From Sulfurovum sp. UBA5198 (GTDB lineage Bacteria > Campylobacterota > Campylobacteria > Campylobacterales > Sulfurovaceae), in assembly GCA_002412865.1 (NCBI GenBank), contig DHVW01000001.1, positions 1 through 64,000 of the forward strand: a DNA stretch of 64,000 nucleotides, in the 5' to 3' direction. The notes below the pieces were generated by a model. That model was not told where the DNA came from. It was given only the letters and a program-made list of their open reading frames with translations, and made no database searches. The translations under genes and the position numbers were made by a program. Below are positions 19,659 to 28,264 of this stretch, piece after piece. The stretch's first letter is position 1, and each line of letters begins with the position of its first letter.

Positions 19659-19862
19659 ATGAGTAGCGGTTGGGGTTGCCAATATCTAAGTACACATGAT
19701 GGTTGCGATGATTGGTGTGTATTGCTAAAACATAAATGTGAGGCTGGATGCAAAGGGTGCGTAATGGCAAAAACTGGAATTTTTAACACCACTAAGCCCA
19801 ATATCGAAGAGGATAGAGTACCTAGAAATAGAAGCGATAACCCTCTAGCCAAAAAGAGGTAA
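19659..19862 (+). CDS. Small Cys-rich protein, unknown function
   Basis: A 67-residue orphan with six cysteines in the first 37 residues, spaced C-x8-C-x3-C-x6-C-x3-C-x2-C, and a basic C-terminus ending NPLAKKR. The pattern could hold one Fe-S or zinc centre. There is no signal peptide. An AAGGGG ribosome-binding sequence seven bases before ATG 19659 and codon use like the neighbours argue that it is real. It is ten bases after polA and probably co-transcribed. I cannot name a family. Confidence 0.65.
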   Translation: MSSGWGCQYLSTHDGCDDWCVLLKHKCEAGCKGCVMAKTGIFNTTKPNIEEDRVPRNRSDNPLAKKR

Positions 19863-20783
19863 TTACCCTATTAATTCGCTACACAAATCAAATCTATTAT
19901 GTGTCATGAGGTGTACTTTTGGGTGGAGTGCCATTATCTCATCATAGATTCTCTTTGATAGTGCAAAGCCCACTTCATGTTCTTTTTCTTTGCCGTCCAT
20001 AGTAGCTAGATTCATCTCATCAATGATGCTTTTTGGTACAGATATTCCTGGGACATGTTCATCTATAAAATTTGCAGTTTTGGCACTCACAACAGGAAAT
20101 TGACCTAATATTAGTTTGGCATCTTTGGCTGTATCTCGTATGCTTTCTCTTTTTGCATTTTCAAATAGTTCCAATAAAAGCTTTGCATTTTCTATATCAT
20201 AAACAGGTTGTGTTATGATAGCTCTAGCTCCATAATTTAGCTTTTTGACCATTCTCTTTTGTAGAGTCTTCGGATCTTTTGCGTAAGCGTTACTAACCGC
20301 AAATGGATAGATAGGATTGAGTGGTGGAGTTAAAGCCCTTTTGCTATAATCCATGCCACTATTGAGATGATGAATGATACTCAGTAGCAGGGTAGAATCT
20401 CGCTCCAAAACACCCTTGACCTCTGGTTGGTCTGAATATTTCGCAGGGTCTCCAGTGAGAGCCAGTATTCCTCTAATGTCAAAATCATTTGCTCCCATTA
20501 GAGCTGATTGTAATGATAGCTTGTTTTTATCACGCATACTCATAGTAGCAATTACTGGTTTGCCGAACTCTTGCTGGATACGAATAGCAGCTGTAATAGA
20601 GTCCATTTTTAGTTTAGCTAGTGGATTATCAGTAGTGGTAAATCCTGAGACTTTGTCTATCAGATTTGCCTCTTTTATCTTTGTGAGGATTGCCGACATA
20701 GAGCCACCATGTGGAGGCGTAACCTCGACGGTTATAAATGGTTTGTCGCTACAAAGGGTGGCACAAAAGGTATCAAATAGCAT
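19863..20783 (-). CDS. Methylenetetrahydrofolate reductase family protein
   Basis: A 306-residue TIM-barrel flavoprotein of the MetF family, which reduces 5,10-methylene-THF to 5-methyl-THF for methionine synthesis. Visible marks are the N-terminal VEVTPPHGG, an LALTGDPAK segment and ITQPVYD, where the Gln-Pro is part of the folate pocket. The sequence diverges from enterobacterial MetF in its C-terminal half, so it may be the MetF-like paralogue rather than the main enzyme; no second copy is in view. It ends one base after the small Cys-rich gene and faces it. Confidence 0.8.
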   Translation of the reverse strand: MLFDTFCATLCSDKPFITVEVTPPHGGSMSAILTKIKEANLIDKVSGFTTTDNPLAKLKMDSITAAIRIQQEFGKPVIATMSMRDKNKLSLQSALMGANDFDIRGILALTGDPAKYSDQPEVKGVLERDSTLLLSIIHHLNSGMDYSKRALTPPLNPIYPFAVSNAYAKDPKTLQKRMVKKLNYGARAIITQPVYDIENAKLLLELFENAKRESIRDTAKDAKLILGQFPVVSAKTANFIDEHVPGISVPKSIIDEMNLATMDGKEKEHEVGFALSKRIYDEIMALHPKVHLMTHNRFDLCSELIG

Positions 20784-20799
20784 TATAGACTCTTATTTT

Positions 20800-20825
20800 A
20801 TAGATTATTGGTTATAATTTTATCC
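20800..20825 (+). promoter_or_regulatory. Promoter of serB
   Basis: TATAAT at 20813-20818 within TTGGTTATAAT, in the 88-base gap between the divergent metF-like gene and serB, with AAAGG at 20860-20864 before the ATG. Confidence 0.5.
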
Positions 20826-20871
20826 AAATTATGCTTGAATAGGCGTTTGTATTACAACCAAAGGTAACTTT

Positions 20872-21501
20872 ATGAAATTAGCTGTATTTGATTTTGACTC
20901 CACACTTATGGATGGTGAGACTATAGATTTTTTGGCTGCACAGCTGGGGTTTGAAGAGCAAGTGGCTGCTATCACACATGAAGCGATGGAAGGAAGGCTT
21001 GATTTCTTTAATGCTTTACAACAAAGGGTTAAGCTTCTCAAAGGTCTAGAGATGAGCAGTGTTGATGAGATATGCAAATCTTTACCACTTATAAATGGAG
21101 CAAAAGATACGATTGATGGACTAAAGAACAGAGGCTATACCGTGGTATGTTTTTCTGGTGGCTTTAGAAATGCAACTGCTCCAGCATCTGAATATTTGGG
21201 TATCGATGCTGATTTTTCAAATACGCTTTATGATATTGATGGAGTTTTAACTGGTGAAGTTGGTGGTGAGATGATGTTTGGAAGCTCAAAAGGCGAACTT
21301 CTCACTAGACTCCAATCGCTACTTGGCATTGAGATTAAAAATACAGTTGCGATAGGTGATGGTGCTAATGATTTAAGTATGTTTGTTTATGCTGGCACTA
21401 AAATAGCGTTTTGTGCAAAGCCTATATTGCGTGAAGCTGCAACTCATTGTATTGATATAAAAGATTTGAGAAAAGTTCTTGAAATTGTAGATTCTATATG
21501 A
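20872..21501 (+). CDS. serB: Phosphoserine phosphatase (HAD family)
   Basis: Last step of serine synthesis, hydrolysing O-phosphoserine. The 209-residue HAD protein has motif I DFDSTLMDGE (Asp7 nucleophile, Asp9 acid/base), motif II CFSGGFR near residue 91, and motif III/IV GDGANDLSMF near 165. The Glu after DG in motif I is typical of SerB. It is a single-domain form without an ACT domain. Weaker possibility: another HAD phosphatase with related specificity. Confidence 0.9.
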   Translation: MKLAVFDFDSTLMDGETIDFLAAQLGFEEQVAAITHEAMEGRLDFFNALQQRVKLLKGLEMSSVDEICKSLPLINGAKDTIDGLKNRGYTVVCFSGGFRNATAPASEYLGIDADFSNTLYDIDGVLTGEVGGEMMFGSSKGELLTRLQSLLGIEIKNTVAIGDGANDLSMFVYAGTKIAFCAKPILREAATHCIDIKDLRKVLEIVDSI

Positions 21502-21520
21502 TATTTTAACCTTAAAATGA

Positions 21521-21526
21521 TATAAT
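21521..21526 (+). promoter_or_regulatory. -10 element of the uppP promoter
   Basis: TATAAT at 21521-21526 in the context TGATATAAT, an extended -10. Transcription would begin near 21533 and leave a leader of about 75 bases that contains a 20-codon ORF (21550-21612). Confidence 0.5.
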
Positions 21527-21549
21527 CCACCTAATCAAACCAGCAAGGT

Positions 21550-21612
21550 ATGATAATTGTTGGCTTGGTTGCCATTAGGATGATTGGTGATATGCCAAAA
21601 GGAAAAATATGA
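21550..21612 (+). CDS. Possible 20-residue leader ORF coupled to uppP
   Basis: ATG 21550 opens a 20-codon frame (MIIVGLVAIRMIGDMPKGKI) whose TGA overlaps the uppP ATG in an ATGA arrangement. The ribosome-binding site is poor: AAGG is only one base from the ATG, so expression is uncertain. If translated, it would couple translation into uppP. It may equally be a chance frame. Confidence 0.25.
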   Translation: MIIVGLVAIRMIGDMPKGKI

Positions 21613-22379
21613 CTATAATTGATGCCCTAATATTGGGTACAGTTGAGGGATTGACGGAATTCTTACCAATATCAAGTACTGGACATTTGATTTTAGTATC
21701 TGATTTGTTGGGATTAAAGCAAACTGAAGCTCATAAGGCATTCGAGGTTTCCATTCAGTTAGGAAGTATCTTGGCCGTTTTGTTTTTGTTTGCTCAAAAA
21801 CTATTAGCAGATAAGACACTGTGGTATAAAATCTCATTAGCTTTTATACCAACAGCTATTTTTGGTTTTCTATTTTATAAGAGCATCAAAGGTCTATTTG
21901 GAATAGAAACAGTAGCAATTATGCTAATCATAGGCGGTATAGCATTTTTGATTTTAGAGTATTTTAGACGCAATGCTGATGAGAGCAACTGTAAAAGTGT
22001 AGAAAATCTAACCTATCAAGAGGCTCTCATGATAGGGGTATTCCAGAGTATATCAATGGTTCCTGGGACTAGCAGATCTGGCATGACCATGATAGGTGGA
22101 ATATTCGCAGGGCTTTCACGCAAAAGTGCAGCTGAATTTTCATTTCTTTTGGCAATTCCTACTATGGTCGTGGCAACAGCGTATGATTTATATAAAAATA
22201 GATCGACTATGGTAGTTGATGATTATACGCTTTTAGTTGTTGGTTTTATTACAGCTTTTGTGGTTGCATTGGTTACCGTAAAAGCTGTTATGAAATTTTT
22301 AACATCACACACATTTGTGGTATTTGGAGTTTATAGAATAGTCGTTGGACTTATTTTTTGGATATTTATTATTAAATAA
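21609..22379 (+). CDS. uppP: Undecaprenyl-diphosphatase UppP/BacA
   Basis: An integral membrane enzyme that removes a phosphate from undecaprenyl pyrophosphate so that the lipid carrier can be reused for peptidoglycan and polysaccharide synthesis; it also gives bacitracin tolerance. The 256-residue protein has the two BacA signatures: EGLTEFLPISSTGHL at residues 14-28 and PGTSRSGMTM near 155. About seven membrane segments are visible. The start is supported by AAAAGGAAAA just upstream. Confidence 0.96.
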   Translation: MTIIDALILGTVEGLTEFLPISSTGHLILVSDLLGLKQTEAHKAFEVSIQLGSILAVLFLFAQKLLADKTLWYKISLAFIPTAIFGFLFYKSIKGLFGIETVAIMLIIGGIAFLILEYFRRNADESNCKSVENLTYQEALMIGVFQSISMVPGTSRSGMTMIGGIFAGLSRKSAAEFSFLLAIPTMVVATAYDLYKNRSTMVVDDYTLLVVGFITAFVVALVTVKAVMKFLTSHTFVVFGVYRIVVGLIFWIFIIK

Positions 22380-22471
22380 ATTTTGAATTTATAGAGTCTC
22401 TTTGTAGAGGTTTTATTAAGTTCACGACTTTTTGAGCTTAAATTAATGTATAAAAATACAGAAGGTAACAT

Positions 22472-23854
22472 ATGAATTTTAATGATTTTGATTTTCACCC
22501 TGAGATAGCAAAGGGTATAAGAATAGCAGGCTTTAAAGAGCCAAGTCCAATACAAGAGATGGCAATACCAGTCATCTTAAATGGAACAGATATAGTTGGT
22601 CAAGCTCATACAGGAACTGGTAAAACAGCAGCATTTGGTTTGCCAATACTCGATAAAATTGCAAAAGGTGAATGTGAACGAGCGTTGATAATCACTCCTA
22701 CTAGAGAACTGGCAACGCAGGTTAGTGATGAGCTTTATCATCTCGGAAGATTTGCAGACATAAGAACACTCACGGTTTATGGTGGTGTTGGTTATGGTAG
22801 ACAAATTGCACTAATTCACAAAGGCGTTCAAATAGTAGTTGCAACTCCAGGAAGACTCAAGGACTTGTATAAAAAAGGTAAAATCGATGTATTTAATCCA
22901 GAAATTATAGTTCTAGATGAAGCTGATGAGATGCTTGATATGGGATTTTTGGATGATATCAAAGAGATTTTTGAATATATTCCTCAAAATAGACAAACTC
23001 TTCTATTCTCAGCCACAATGCCTGAGCCTATTAAAGATTTGGCAGCCAATATACTTTATAAACCAGAGTATATATCTGTAATTGGAGACAATGAAACTAC
23101 AAATAATATCATTGAGCAAAAATATTTTGTAATCAATGAAAGCCAAAGAGATGATGCTATCGTGAAACTTTTAGAAACAGAAGATGTCAATAAATGTATC
23201 ATTTTTTGTCGTATGAAACGAGAAGTAGATAGACTTGTAGAGCATCTAGAGGCATTGGGCTTTAGTGCAAAAGGTTTACATGGTGATCTTGAGCAAGATG
23301 AGAGAGAATTGGTTGTAAAGGCATACAGAAGAGGCGAGATAAAAATAATGGTTGCCACAGATGTAGCAGCAAGAGGGCTTGATGTTAAAGATGTTACACA
23401 TGTATTTAATTACCATATCCCATTTGATCCACAAAGCTATGTTCATAGAATTGGTCGTACAGGAAGAGCAGGCAAAAGTGGCATAGCTATTACACTAGTT
23501 TCAACTGAAGAGTTTAAAGAGCTCCAAAGAATTCAAAAAGAGGTTGGGGCTGATATGCAGCTTTGTACTTTAGGTTCAGGAGTGGGAATAGAAGAGAATG
23601 ATTATGAGCTAATTAAAGAGAATATTACAGATATTCAAATTAGAGATGAAGCAAAGATTTTAATGGATAAATATAACGAAGATGAAAAAGAGTTATTATT
23701 GGAGAAACTGATAAGTTTCTATCTAACTAAAGAACCAATAATTAGTTCAGGTGGTATTGGATATGATGAAGATACAGTTAATGATATGATGGATAACTAT
23801 AATTATTCTCAAGGTTCAGCACCAAAACGAACGAATGGTAGAAAAAGAAGATAA
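22472..23854 (+). CDS. DEAD-box ATP-dependent RNA helicase
   Basis: A 460-residue RNA helicase with the full motif set: an upstream Q motif (PSPIQEMAIP), motif I AHTGTGKT, Ib TPGR, II DEAD, III SAT, and VI HRIGRTGRAG. The C-terminal tail of about 90 residues is acidic and then ends in a short basic stretch (KRTNGRKRR), likely for RNA contact. Family members act in ribosome assembly, RNA decay or cold adaptation; the subtype (DeaD, CshA, RhlE) is not resolved. GAAGG at 22461-22465 precedes ATG 22472. Confidence 0.93.
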   Translation: MNFNDFDFHPEIAKGIRIAGFKEPSPIQEMAIPVILNGTDIVGQAHTGTGKTAAFGLPILDKIAKGECERALIITPTRELATQVSDELYHLGRFADIRTLTVYGGVGYGRQIALIHKGVQIVVATPGRLKDLYKKGKIDVFNPEIIVLDEADEMLDMGFLDDIKEIFEYIPQNRQTLLFSATMPEPIKDLAANILYKPEYISVIGDNETTNNIIEQKYFVINESQRDDAIVKLLETEDVNKCIIFCRMKREVDRLVEHLEALGFSAKGLHGDLEQDERELVVKAYRRGEIKIMVATDVAARGLDVKDVTHVFNYHIPFDPQSYVHRIGRTGRAGKSGIAITLVSTEEFKELQRIQKEVGADMQLCTLGSGVGIEENDYELIKENITDIQIRDEAKILMDKYNEDEKELLLEKLISFYLTKEPIISSGGIGYDEDTVNDMMDNYNYSQGSAPKRTNGRKRR

Positions 23855-23919
23855 ATAGGTGCTATTTTAACTTTATAGTAAGTAAAAATAGTCTACAATT
23901 TAGTTACAAAAATATTATC

Positions 23920-23958
23920 AAGATTGAAATAACTCTTTTTAGAGCATTTTTCAATCTT
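23920..23958. promoter_or_regulatory. Stem-loop in the leader region before pycB
   Basis: AAGATTGAAA (23920-23929) is the exact complement of TTTCAATCTT (23949-23958). An inner stem CTCT/AGAG (23933-23936 and 23941-23944) closes a TTTT loop. The element lies in the 155-base gap between the helicase gene and pycB. No clean T-tract follows on the plus strand, so it may be a weak terminator of the helicase gene or a leader structure for pycB. Confidence 0.45.
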
Positions 23959-24009
23959 ATTAATGTTCTTGAGTTTTAAAGTGCAAAAAAATTGACAAAG
24001 GTATTGTAA

Positions 24010-25779
24010 ATGGCAAAAAAGTATATTGATATTATGGATACAACTTTTAGAGACGGATTCCAATCTGTTTTTGGTGGTCGTGTTTTAATGGAGGATTTCT
24101 TACCAGCAGTAGAAGCTGCTACAAACGCTGGTATATCTCATTTTGAGTTTGGTGGTGGAGCTAGATTCCAATCACTTTTCTTTTATTTGAGAGAAAACGC
24201 TTTTGATATGATGGATAAATTTAGAGAAATTGCAGGTCCAAATGCAAATCTTCAAGTTCTATCAAGAGGAATAAATACTGTAATGCTTGATACTGGCAGT
24301 AGAGAGATGATTGATTTGTTTGCAAAACTTTTTGCAAAACATGGTACATCGACTGTTAGAAATTTTGATGCTTTAAATGATGTTAACAATCTTATATATA
24401 GTGCTGAATGTATCAAAAAATATGGAATGAATCATGAAGTAGTTGTAACTATGATGGATTTACCACCAGGATGTAGTGGTGCACATGATGTTGCATTTTA
24501 TGAAAAAACTCTTAGAGATATCTTGGATGCAGGAATAGCATTTGATAGTGTATGTTTCAAAGATGCAAGTGGTACTTCAAATCCACACAAAGTTTTTGAA
24601 ACAATCACAATGGCAAGAAAGCTTTTGGGTGATTCAGCTCACTTGAGACTTCATACGCATGAGACAGCTGGTGTTAGTGTTGCATCTTATTTGGCGGCTC
24701 TTGAAGCTGGTGCGAATGGTATAGATATGGCAGCATCACCAGTAAGTGGTGGAACAAGCCAACCTGATATTCTTACAATGCTTCATGCTACAAAAGGTAC
24801 TAATTTTAACCTTGGTGATTTAGAGCTTGGTAAAATTTTGAAATATGAAGAGGTATTGGCTGATTGTCTTAGTGACTATATGAAACCACCTGAGTCAACT
24901 CAAGTATCACCACTTATTCCGTTTTCACCAATGCCAGGCGGAGCGTTAACTGCAAATACTCAAATGATGAGAGATGCTGGAAATCTAGATAAATTTGATG
25001 AAGTAATTTTAGCAATGAAAGAAGTTGTTGAGCGAGGTGGGTATGGAACTTCTGTGACACCTGTGAGCCAATTTTACTGGCAACAAGCTTATGCAAATGT
25101 AATGTTTGGACCATGGAAGCAAATCGCTCCAGGATACGGCAAGATGGTACTTGGTTATTTCGGTAAAACACCAGTTGAGCCAGATAGTGAAATAGTTGCA
25201 TTAGCATCAGCACAACTAAAACTTGAGCCTACAAACGAGAGTCCTTTGGACATAGCTGATAGAGATGAGAAAAAATCTATTGCTTACTGGACAGAAGAGC
25301 TTGAAAAAGAGGGGCTTACAGCTAATGATGAGAATATCTTTATTGGAGCATCATGCGATGCCAAAGGTATAGCGTTCCTCAAGGGCGAAGGTCCATTGAT
25401 GGTAAGAAAAGGCAAATTTAAACATACAATGCAAGGAGAAAATATGAGTGGAAATTATACAGTAATGGTTGATGGTAAAAAATATAGCGTACAAGTAGCA
25501 GAAGGTGATGCAAATATACAAATTAGTGCAGCAGCAGCAACAAATTCAAGCTGTGAAGCAGCTGGTAAAGTAAAAATAAACTCACAAACTCCTGGTAATG
25601 TATGGAAAGTTCTTGTAGAAGTTGGCGACAAAGTAGAAGAGGGTCAAAAAATAATGATACTTGAAGCAATGAAAATGGAGATAGATATCTTCGCACCACA
25701 AGCTGGTGTTATTGCATCACTAGATGTTGCTCCAACTGATAGTGTTGTGGACGGTCAATTATTGGCTTCTTTGAACTAA
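24010..25779 (+). CDS. pycB: Pyruvate carboxylase subunit B / oxaloacetate decarboxylase alpha-like, with biotin domain
   Basis: A 589-residue carboxyltransferase with a C-terminal biotinyl domain. The N-terminal TIM barrel carries MDTTFRDGFQS and the metal-site HTHETAG; the lysine in CFKDASG is the likely carbamylated residue. The C-terminus holds the biotinylation motif EAMKME with Lys near 555. In Campylobacterales this protein pairs with a separate biotin carboxylase (PycA) to make oxaloacetate from pyruvate. The partner is not in this window. The absence of beta and gamma decarboxylase membrane subunits favours pyruvate carboxylase over sodium-pumping oxaloacetate decarboxylase. pckA follows directly. 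Confidence 0.9.
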   Translation: MAKKYIDIMDTTFRDGFQSVFGGRVLMEDFLPAVEAATNAGISHFEFGGGARFQSLFFYLRENAFDMMDKFREIAGPNANLQVLSRGINTVMLDTGSREMIDLFAKLFAKHGTSTVRNFDALNDVNNLIYSAECIKKYGMNHEVVVTMMDLPPGCSGAHDVAFYEKTLRDILDAGIAFDSVCFKDASGTSNPHKVFETITMARKLLGDSAHLRLHTHETAGVSVASYLAALEAGANGIDMAASPVSGGTSQPDILTMLHATKGTNFNLGDLELGKILKYEEVLADCLSDYMKPPESTQVSPLIPFSPMPGGALTANTQMMRDAGNLDKFDEVILAMKEVVERGGYGTSVTPVSQFYWQQAYANVMFGPWKQIAPGYGKMVLGYFGKTPVEPDSEIVALASAQLKLEPTNESPLDIADRDEKKSIAYWTEELEKEGLTANDENIFIGASCDAKGIAFLKGEGPLMVRKGKFKHTMQGENMSGNYTVMVDGKKYSVQVAEGDANIQISAAAATNSSCEAAGKVKINSQTPGNVWKVLVEVGDKVEEGQKIMILEAMKMEIDIFAPQAGVIASLDVAPTDSVVDGQLLASLN

Positions 25780-25818
25780 TTTCTGTTCAAAATTTATTTT
25801 TATATAAAAGAGGCAAAT

Positions 25819-27411
25819 GTGATACCCAAGTCGACCAAAGGTCTTGAGAGATTAAAGTTAGAAAATGCAGCTAATATTTATTATAATATTAGCTATGATG
25901 AACTGCAGCGTCATGAGATAAACAATAGCGAATGCAAAATATCTACATCAGGTACTGCTATGTGTGATACTGGTATTTTTACAGGAAGAAGTCCTAAAGA
26001 TAAGTACTTTGTTGATCAAGCTCCATCAAATTCTGAAATATCATGGGGTGATATAAATAAGCCAATTAAAAAAGAGATATATGAAAATCTTTTGGATATT
26101 ACTATTAACCAATTAGCTGGTAAACCATTATATATCAATGATGTATATGCTGGAGCTAGTATTGAGAGTCGACGAAAGATTAGGTTTATTTCTGAAGTTG
26201 CATGGCAAGCACATTTTGTAAAAAATATGTTTATTCGTCCAACGGATACCGAACTTGAAGATTTTGAGCCTGATTTTGTTGTCTACAATGCATGTAAGAC
26301 AACAAATGAGCATTATAAAGAGCAGGGGCTTAATTCTGATGTATTTGTAGTTTTCAATATAGAAGATAATGTATCTATAATTGGTGGCACCTGGTATGGT
26401 GGAGAGATGAAAAAAGGCATCTTTTCTATGATGAATTATTGGCTACCACTTGAAGGTAAACTGCCTATGCATTGCTCTGCAAATGTGGGAAAAGATGACG
26501 ATGTTTGTCTATTTTTTGGACTCTCTGGAACAGGAAAAACAACTTTGTCTACCGACCCTAATCGTGCCCTTATTGGTGATGATGAACATGGTTGGGATGA
26601 GAGTGGTGTCTTTAATTTTGAGGGTGGTTGTTATGCCAAAGTAATTAACTTGGATAAAAATAGTGAGCCAGAAATTTACGCTGCAATCAGAAAAGATGCA
26701 TTACTTGAAAATGTTGTATATGATGATAGTGGCGTGGTTGATTACTCGAGTACAAGCAAAACAGAGAATACAAGAGTCTCGTATCCTATTGAGCATATTG
26801 AAAATTTCAAGTGTGATTTGCAAGCAGGACACCCAAAAAATATTATATTTTTAACAGCTGATGCTTTTGGTGTCTTACCTCCTGTGAGTAAACTCACAAA
26901 AGAGCAAGCCATGTATTATTTCTTAAGTGGATATACAGCCAAAGTAGCTGGAACTGAGAGAGGAATCACTGAGCCAGTTGCAACTTTTTCAGCTTGTTTC
27001 GGAGAGGCTTTCTTGCCACTGCACCCTACTAGATATGCCAAATTACTTGGTGAAAAGATAGACGCTCATAATGTAAATGTCTATCTTATAAATACTGGTT
27101 GGAGTGGCGGTGGTTATGGCGTTGGTAAACGAATGAGTATTAAAAATACTAGAGCTTGTATAGACGCTATTCTTGATGGTTCGATTGAAAAAGCATCATT
27201 TGATTCGTTGCCTATATTCAATCTCTCAATTCCAAAAGAACTTCATGGAGTTGACACTGAAGTTCTTAATCCAAGAAACACATGGAGTAATAAGGTATCA
27301 TATGATGATATGCTTAAAAAGCTTGGTGGAATGTTTGTAGAGAATTTTCATAGATATGATGATGTTAGTGATGAGTTTAATTTCTCTTCAGCAGGACCAT
27401 CTTTTTCATAA
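25819..27411 (+). CDS. pckA: Phosphoenolpyruvate carboxykinase (ATP)
   Basis: Interconverts oxaloacetate and PEP using ATP. The 530-residue length, the P-loop GLSGTGKTTLS near residue 233, the metal site GDDEHGW and GRSPKDKY near the N-terminus are typical of ATP-type PckA. It starts with GTG, with AGAGG six bases upstream (25809-25813). It lies 39 bases after pycB, and the pair forms the C3/C4 node as in Campylobacter. Confidence 0.97.
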   Translation: MIPKSTKGLERLKLENAANIYYNISYDELQRHEINNSECKISTSGTAMCDTGIFTGRSPKDKYFVDQAPSNSEISWGDINKPIKKEIYENLLDITINQLAGKPLYINDVYAGASIESRRKIRFISEVAWQAHFVKNMFIRPTDTELEDFEPDFVVYNACKTTNEHYKEQGLNSDVFVVFNIEDNVSIIGGTWYGGEMKKGIFSMMNYWLPLEGKLPMHCSANVGKDDDVCLFFGLSGTGKTTLSTDPNRALIGDDEHGWDESGVFNFEGGCYAKVINLDKNSEPEIYAAIRKDALLENVVYDDSGVVDYSSTSKTENTRVSYPIEHIENFKCDLQAGHPKNIIFLTADAFGVLPPVSKLTKEQAMYYFLSGYTAKVAGTERGITEPVATFSACFGEAFLPLHPTRYAKLLGEKIDAHNVNVYLINTGWSGGGYGVGKRMSIKNTRACIDAILDGSIEKASFDSLPIFNLSIPKELHGVDTEVLNPRNTWSNKVSYDDMLKKLGGMFVENFHRYDDVSDEFNFSSAGPSFS

Positions 27412-27419
27412 AAGATTTT

Positions 27420-28163
27420 TTAGTTGGTAACTTTTTTTACCAACTCTCTTTGCATGTTTTCTATCTTTTGCCCCATTACTTCAGGTTCGCTTATGAGCTT
27501 ATAACCCTTTACCATACTCCAAACCCCATATAGTATTACTAGCATCGCACCTATTTTAGTTATTGTGGTTCTAAAACTACTGTTTTGTAATAGTTTCGCA
27601 AATGAACCCAAGAATAGTAGTGCTGGAGTGGTTCCTAACCCAAAAATAATCATCACAATAGCACCATAAAGTGGACTGGCTGTGCTAGCTGCAATAATTG
27701 CAAATGCATAAACTGGACCACATGGAATAAGACCATTAAGTAAACCAAGAAGATAGAAGCTACCAAGACTTTTACTACTTAGCAGTGCTTTAAATGAGCG
27801 TTGAAACCAACTATATTTTGATATTGAGAAATGGGCAGAATTAAGAAATTTACCACCACCCAAGATTGTGTATCCAGCCAAAATCATTAACAAGCCAGTT
27901 GCAATAAATAAGATACCTTTTGTTGTTAGAGAAAATGAAAGTGATTTACCTATCAGCCCAAAAGCAGCACCAAATAGTGCATATGTACTAATTCTACCCA
28001 AGCTATATGATAGGTGAGATATTGTTTGTTGTATCATTGAAGATTTCTCGTCAAGTTTTGTAGTGCTATAAGCTATGACTATTCCTCCGCACATACCTAT
28101 GCAATGACCAAAGCCTATCATTAGTGCGGTTGTAAATACTGCTAGTAATTCTACTGAATGCAT
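27420..28163 (-). CDS. Sulfite exporter TauE/SafE family (DsbD_2-like) membrane protein
   Basis: A 247-residue membrane protein with about six hydrophobic segments and the motif FGHCIGMCGG near residue 18, plus GLIPCGPVYA near 145. Paired cysteines in membrane motifs of this type occur in proteins linked to copper or thiol transfer in cytochrome oxidase assembly, but the function is not established. The gene is transcribed away from a two-component system; a TATAAT-like box on the minus strand at 28177-28182 may drive it. Confidence 0.75.
   Translation of the reverse strand: MHSVELLAVFTTALMIGFGHCIGMCGGIVIAYSTTKLDEKSSMIQQTISHLSYSLGRISTYALFGAAFGLIGKSLSFSLTTKGILFIATGLLMILAGYTILGGGKFLNSAHFSISKYSWFQRSFKALLSSKSLGSFYLLGLLNGLIPCGPVYAFAIIAASTASPLYGAIVMIIFGLGTTPALLFLGSFAKLLQNSSFRTTITKIGAMLVILYGVWSMVKGYKLISEPEVMGQKIENMQRELVKKVTN
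27422..27445. terminator. Stem-loop between convergent pckA and TauE/SafE-like gene
   Basis: AGTTGGTAA (27422-27430) pairs perfectly with TTACCAACT (27437-27445) around a six-base loop. It overlaps the 3' end of the minus-strand gene and follows pckA by ten bases. No strong T-tract is seen after it on the plus strand; a bidirectional terminator is inferred from position. Confidence 0.45.
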
Positions 28164-28206
28164 TTTAAACCTTAATTATAAAATTTTGTAATATAATAAT
28201 GTTATT

Positions 28207-28221
28207 GTGATAAAATATCAC
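28207..28221. promoter_or_regulatory. 15-bp palindrome in the divergent region before the response regulator
   Basis: GTGATA-AAA-TATCAC is a perfect inverted repeat with six-base arms. It lies just downstream of TATAAT at 28192-28197 in the 101-base gap between the divergent TauE/SafE-like gene and the regulator. The position fits an operator, possibly autoregulatory. AT-rich chance is a real alternative. Confidence 0.4.
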
Positions 28222-28264
28222 TTAATTAACGAAGACATTGTAACTATTTACAAAAGGAAATATT

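Noticed and set aside
22390..22415. Possible terminator after uppP (CTCT/AGAG)
   Set aside because: Only four base pairs, no clear T-tract beyond ordinary AT-rich sequence.
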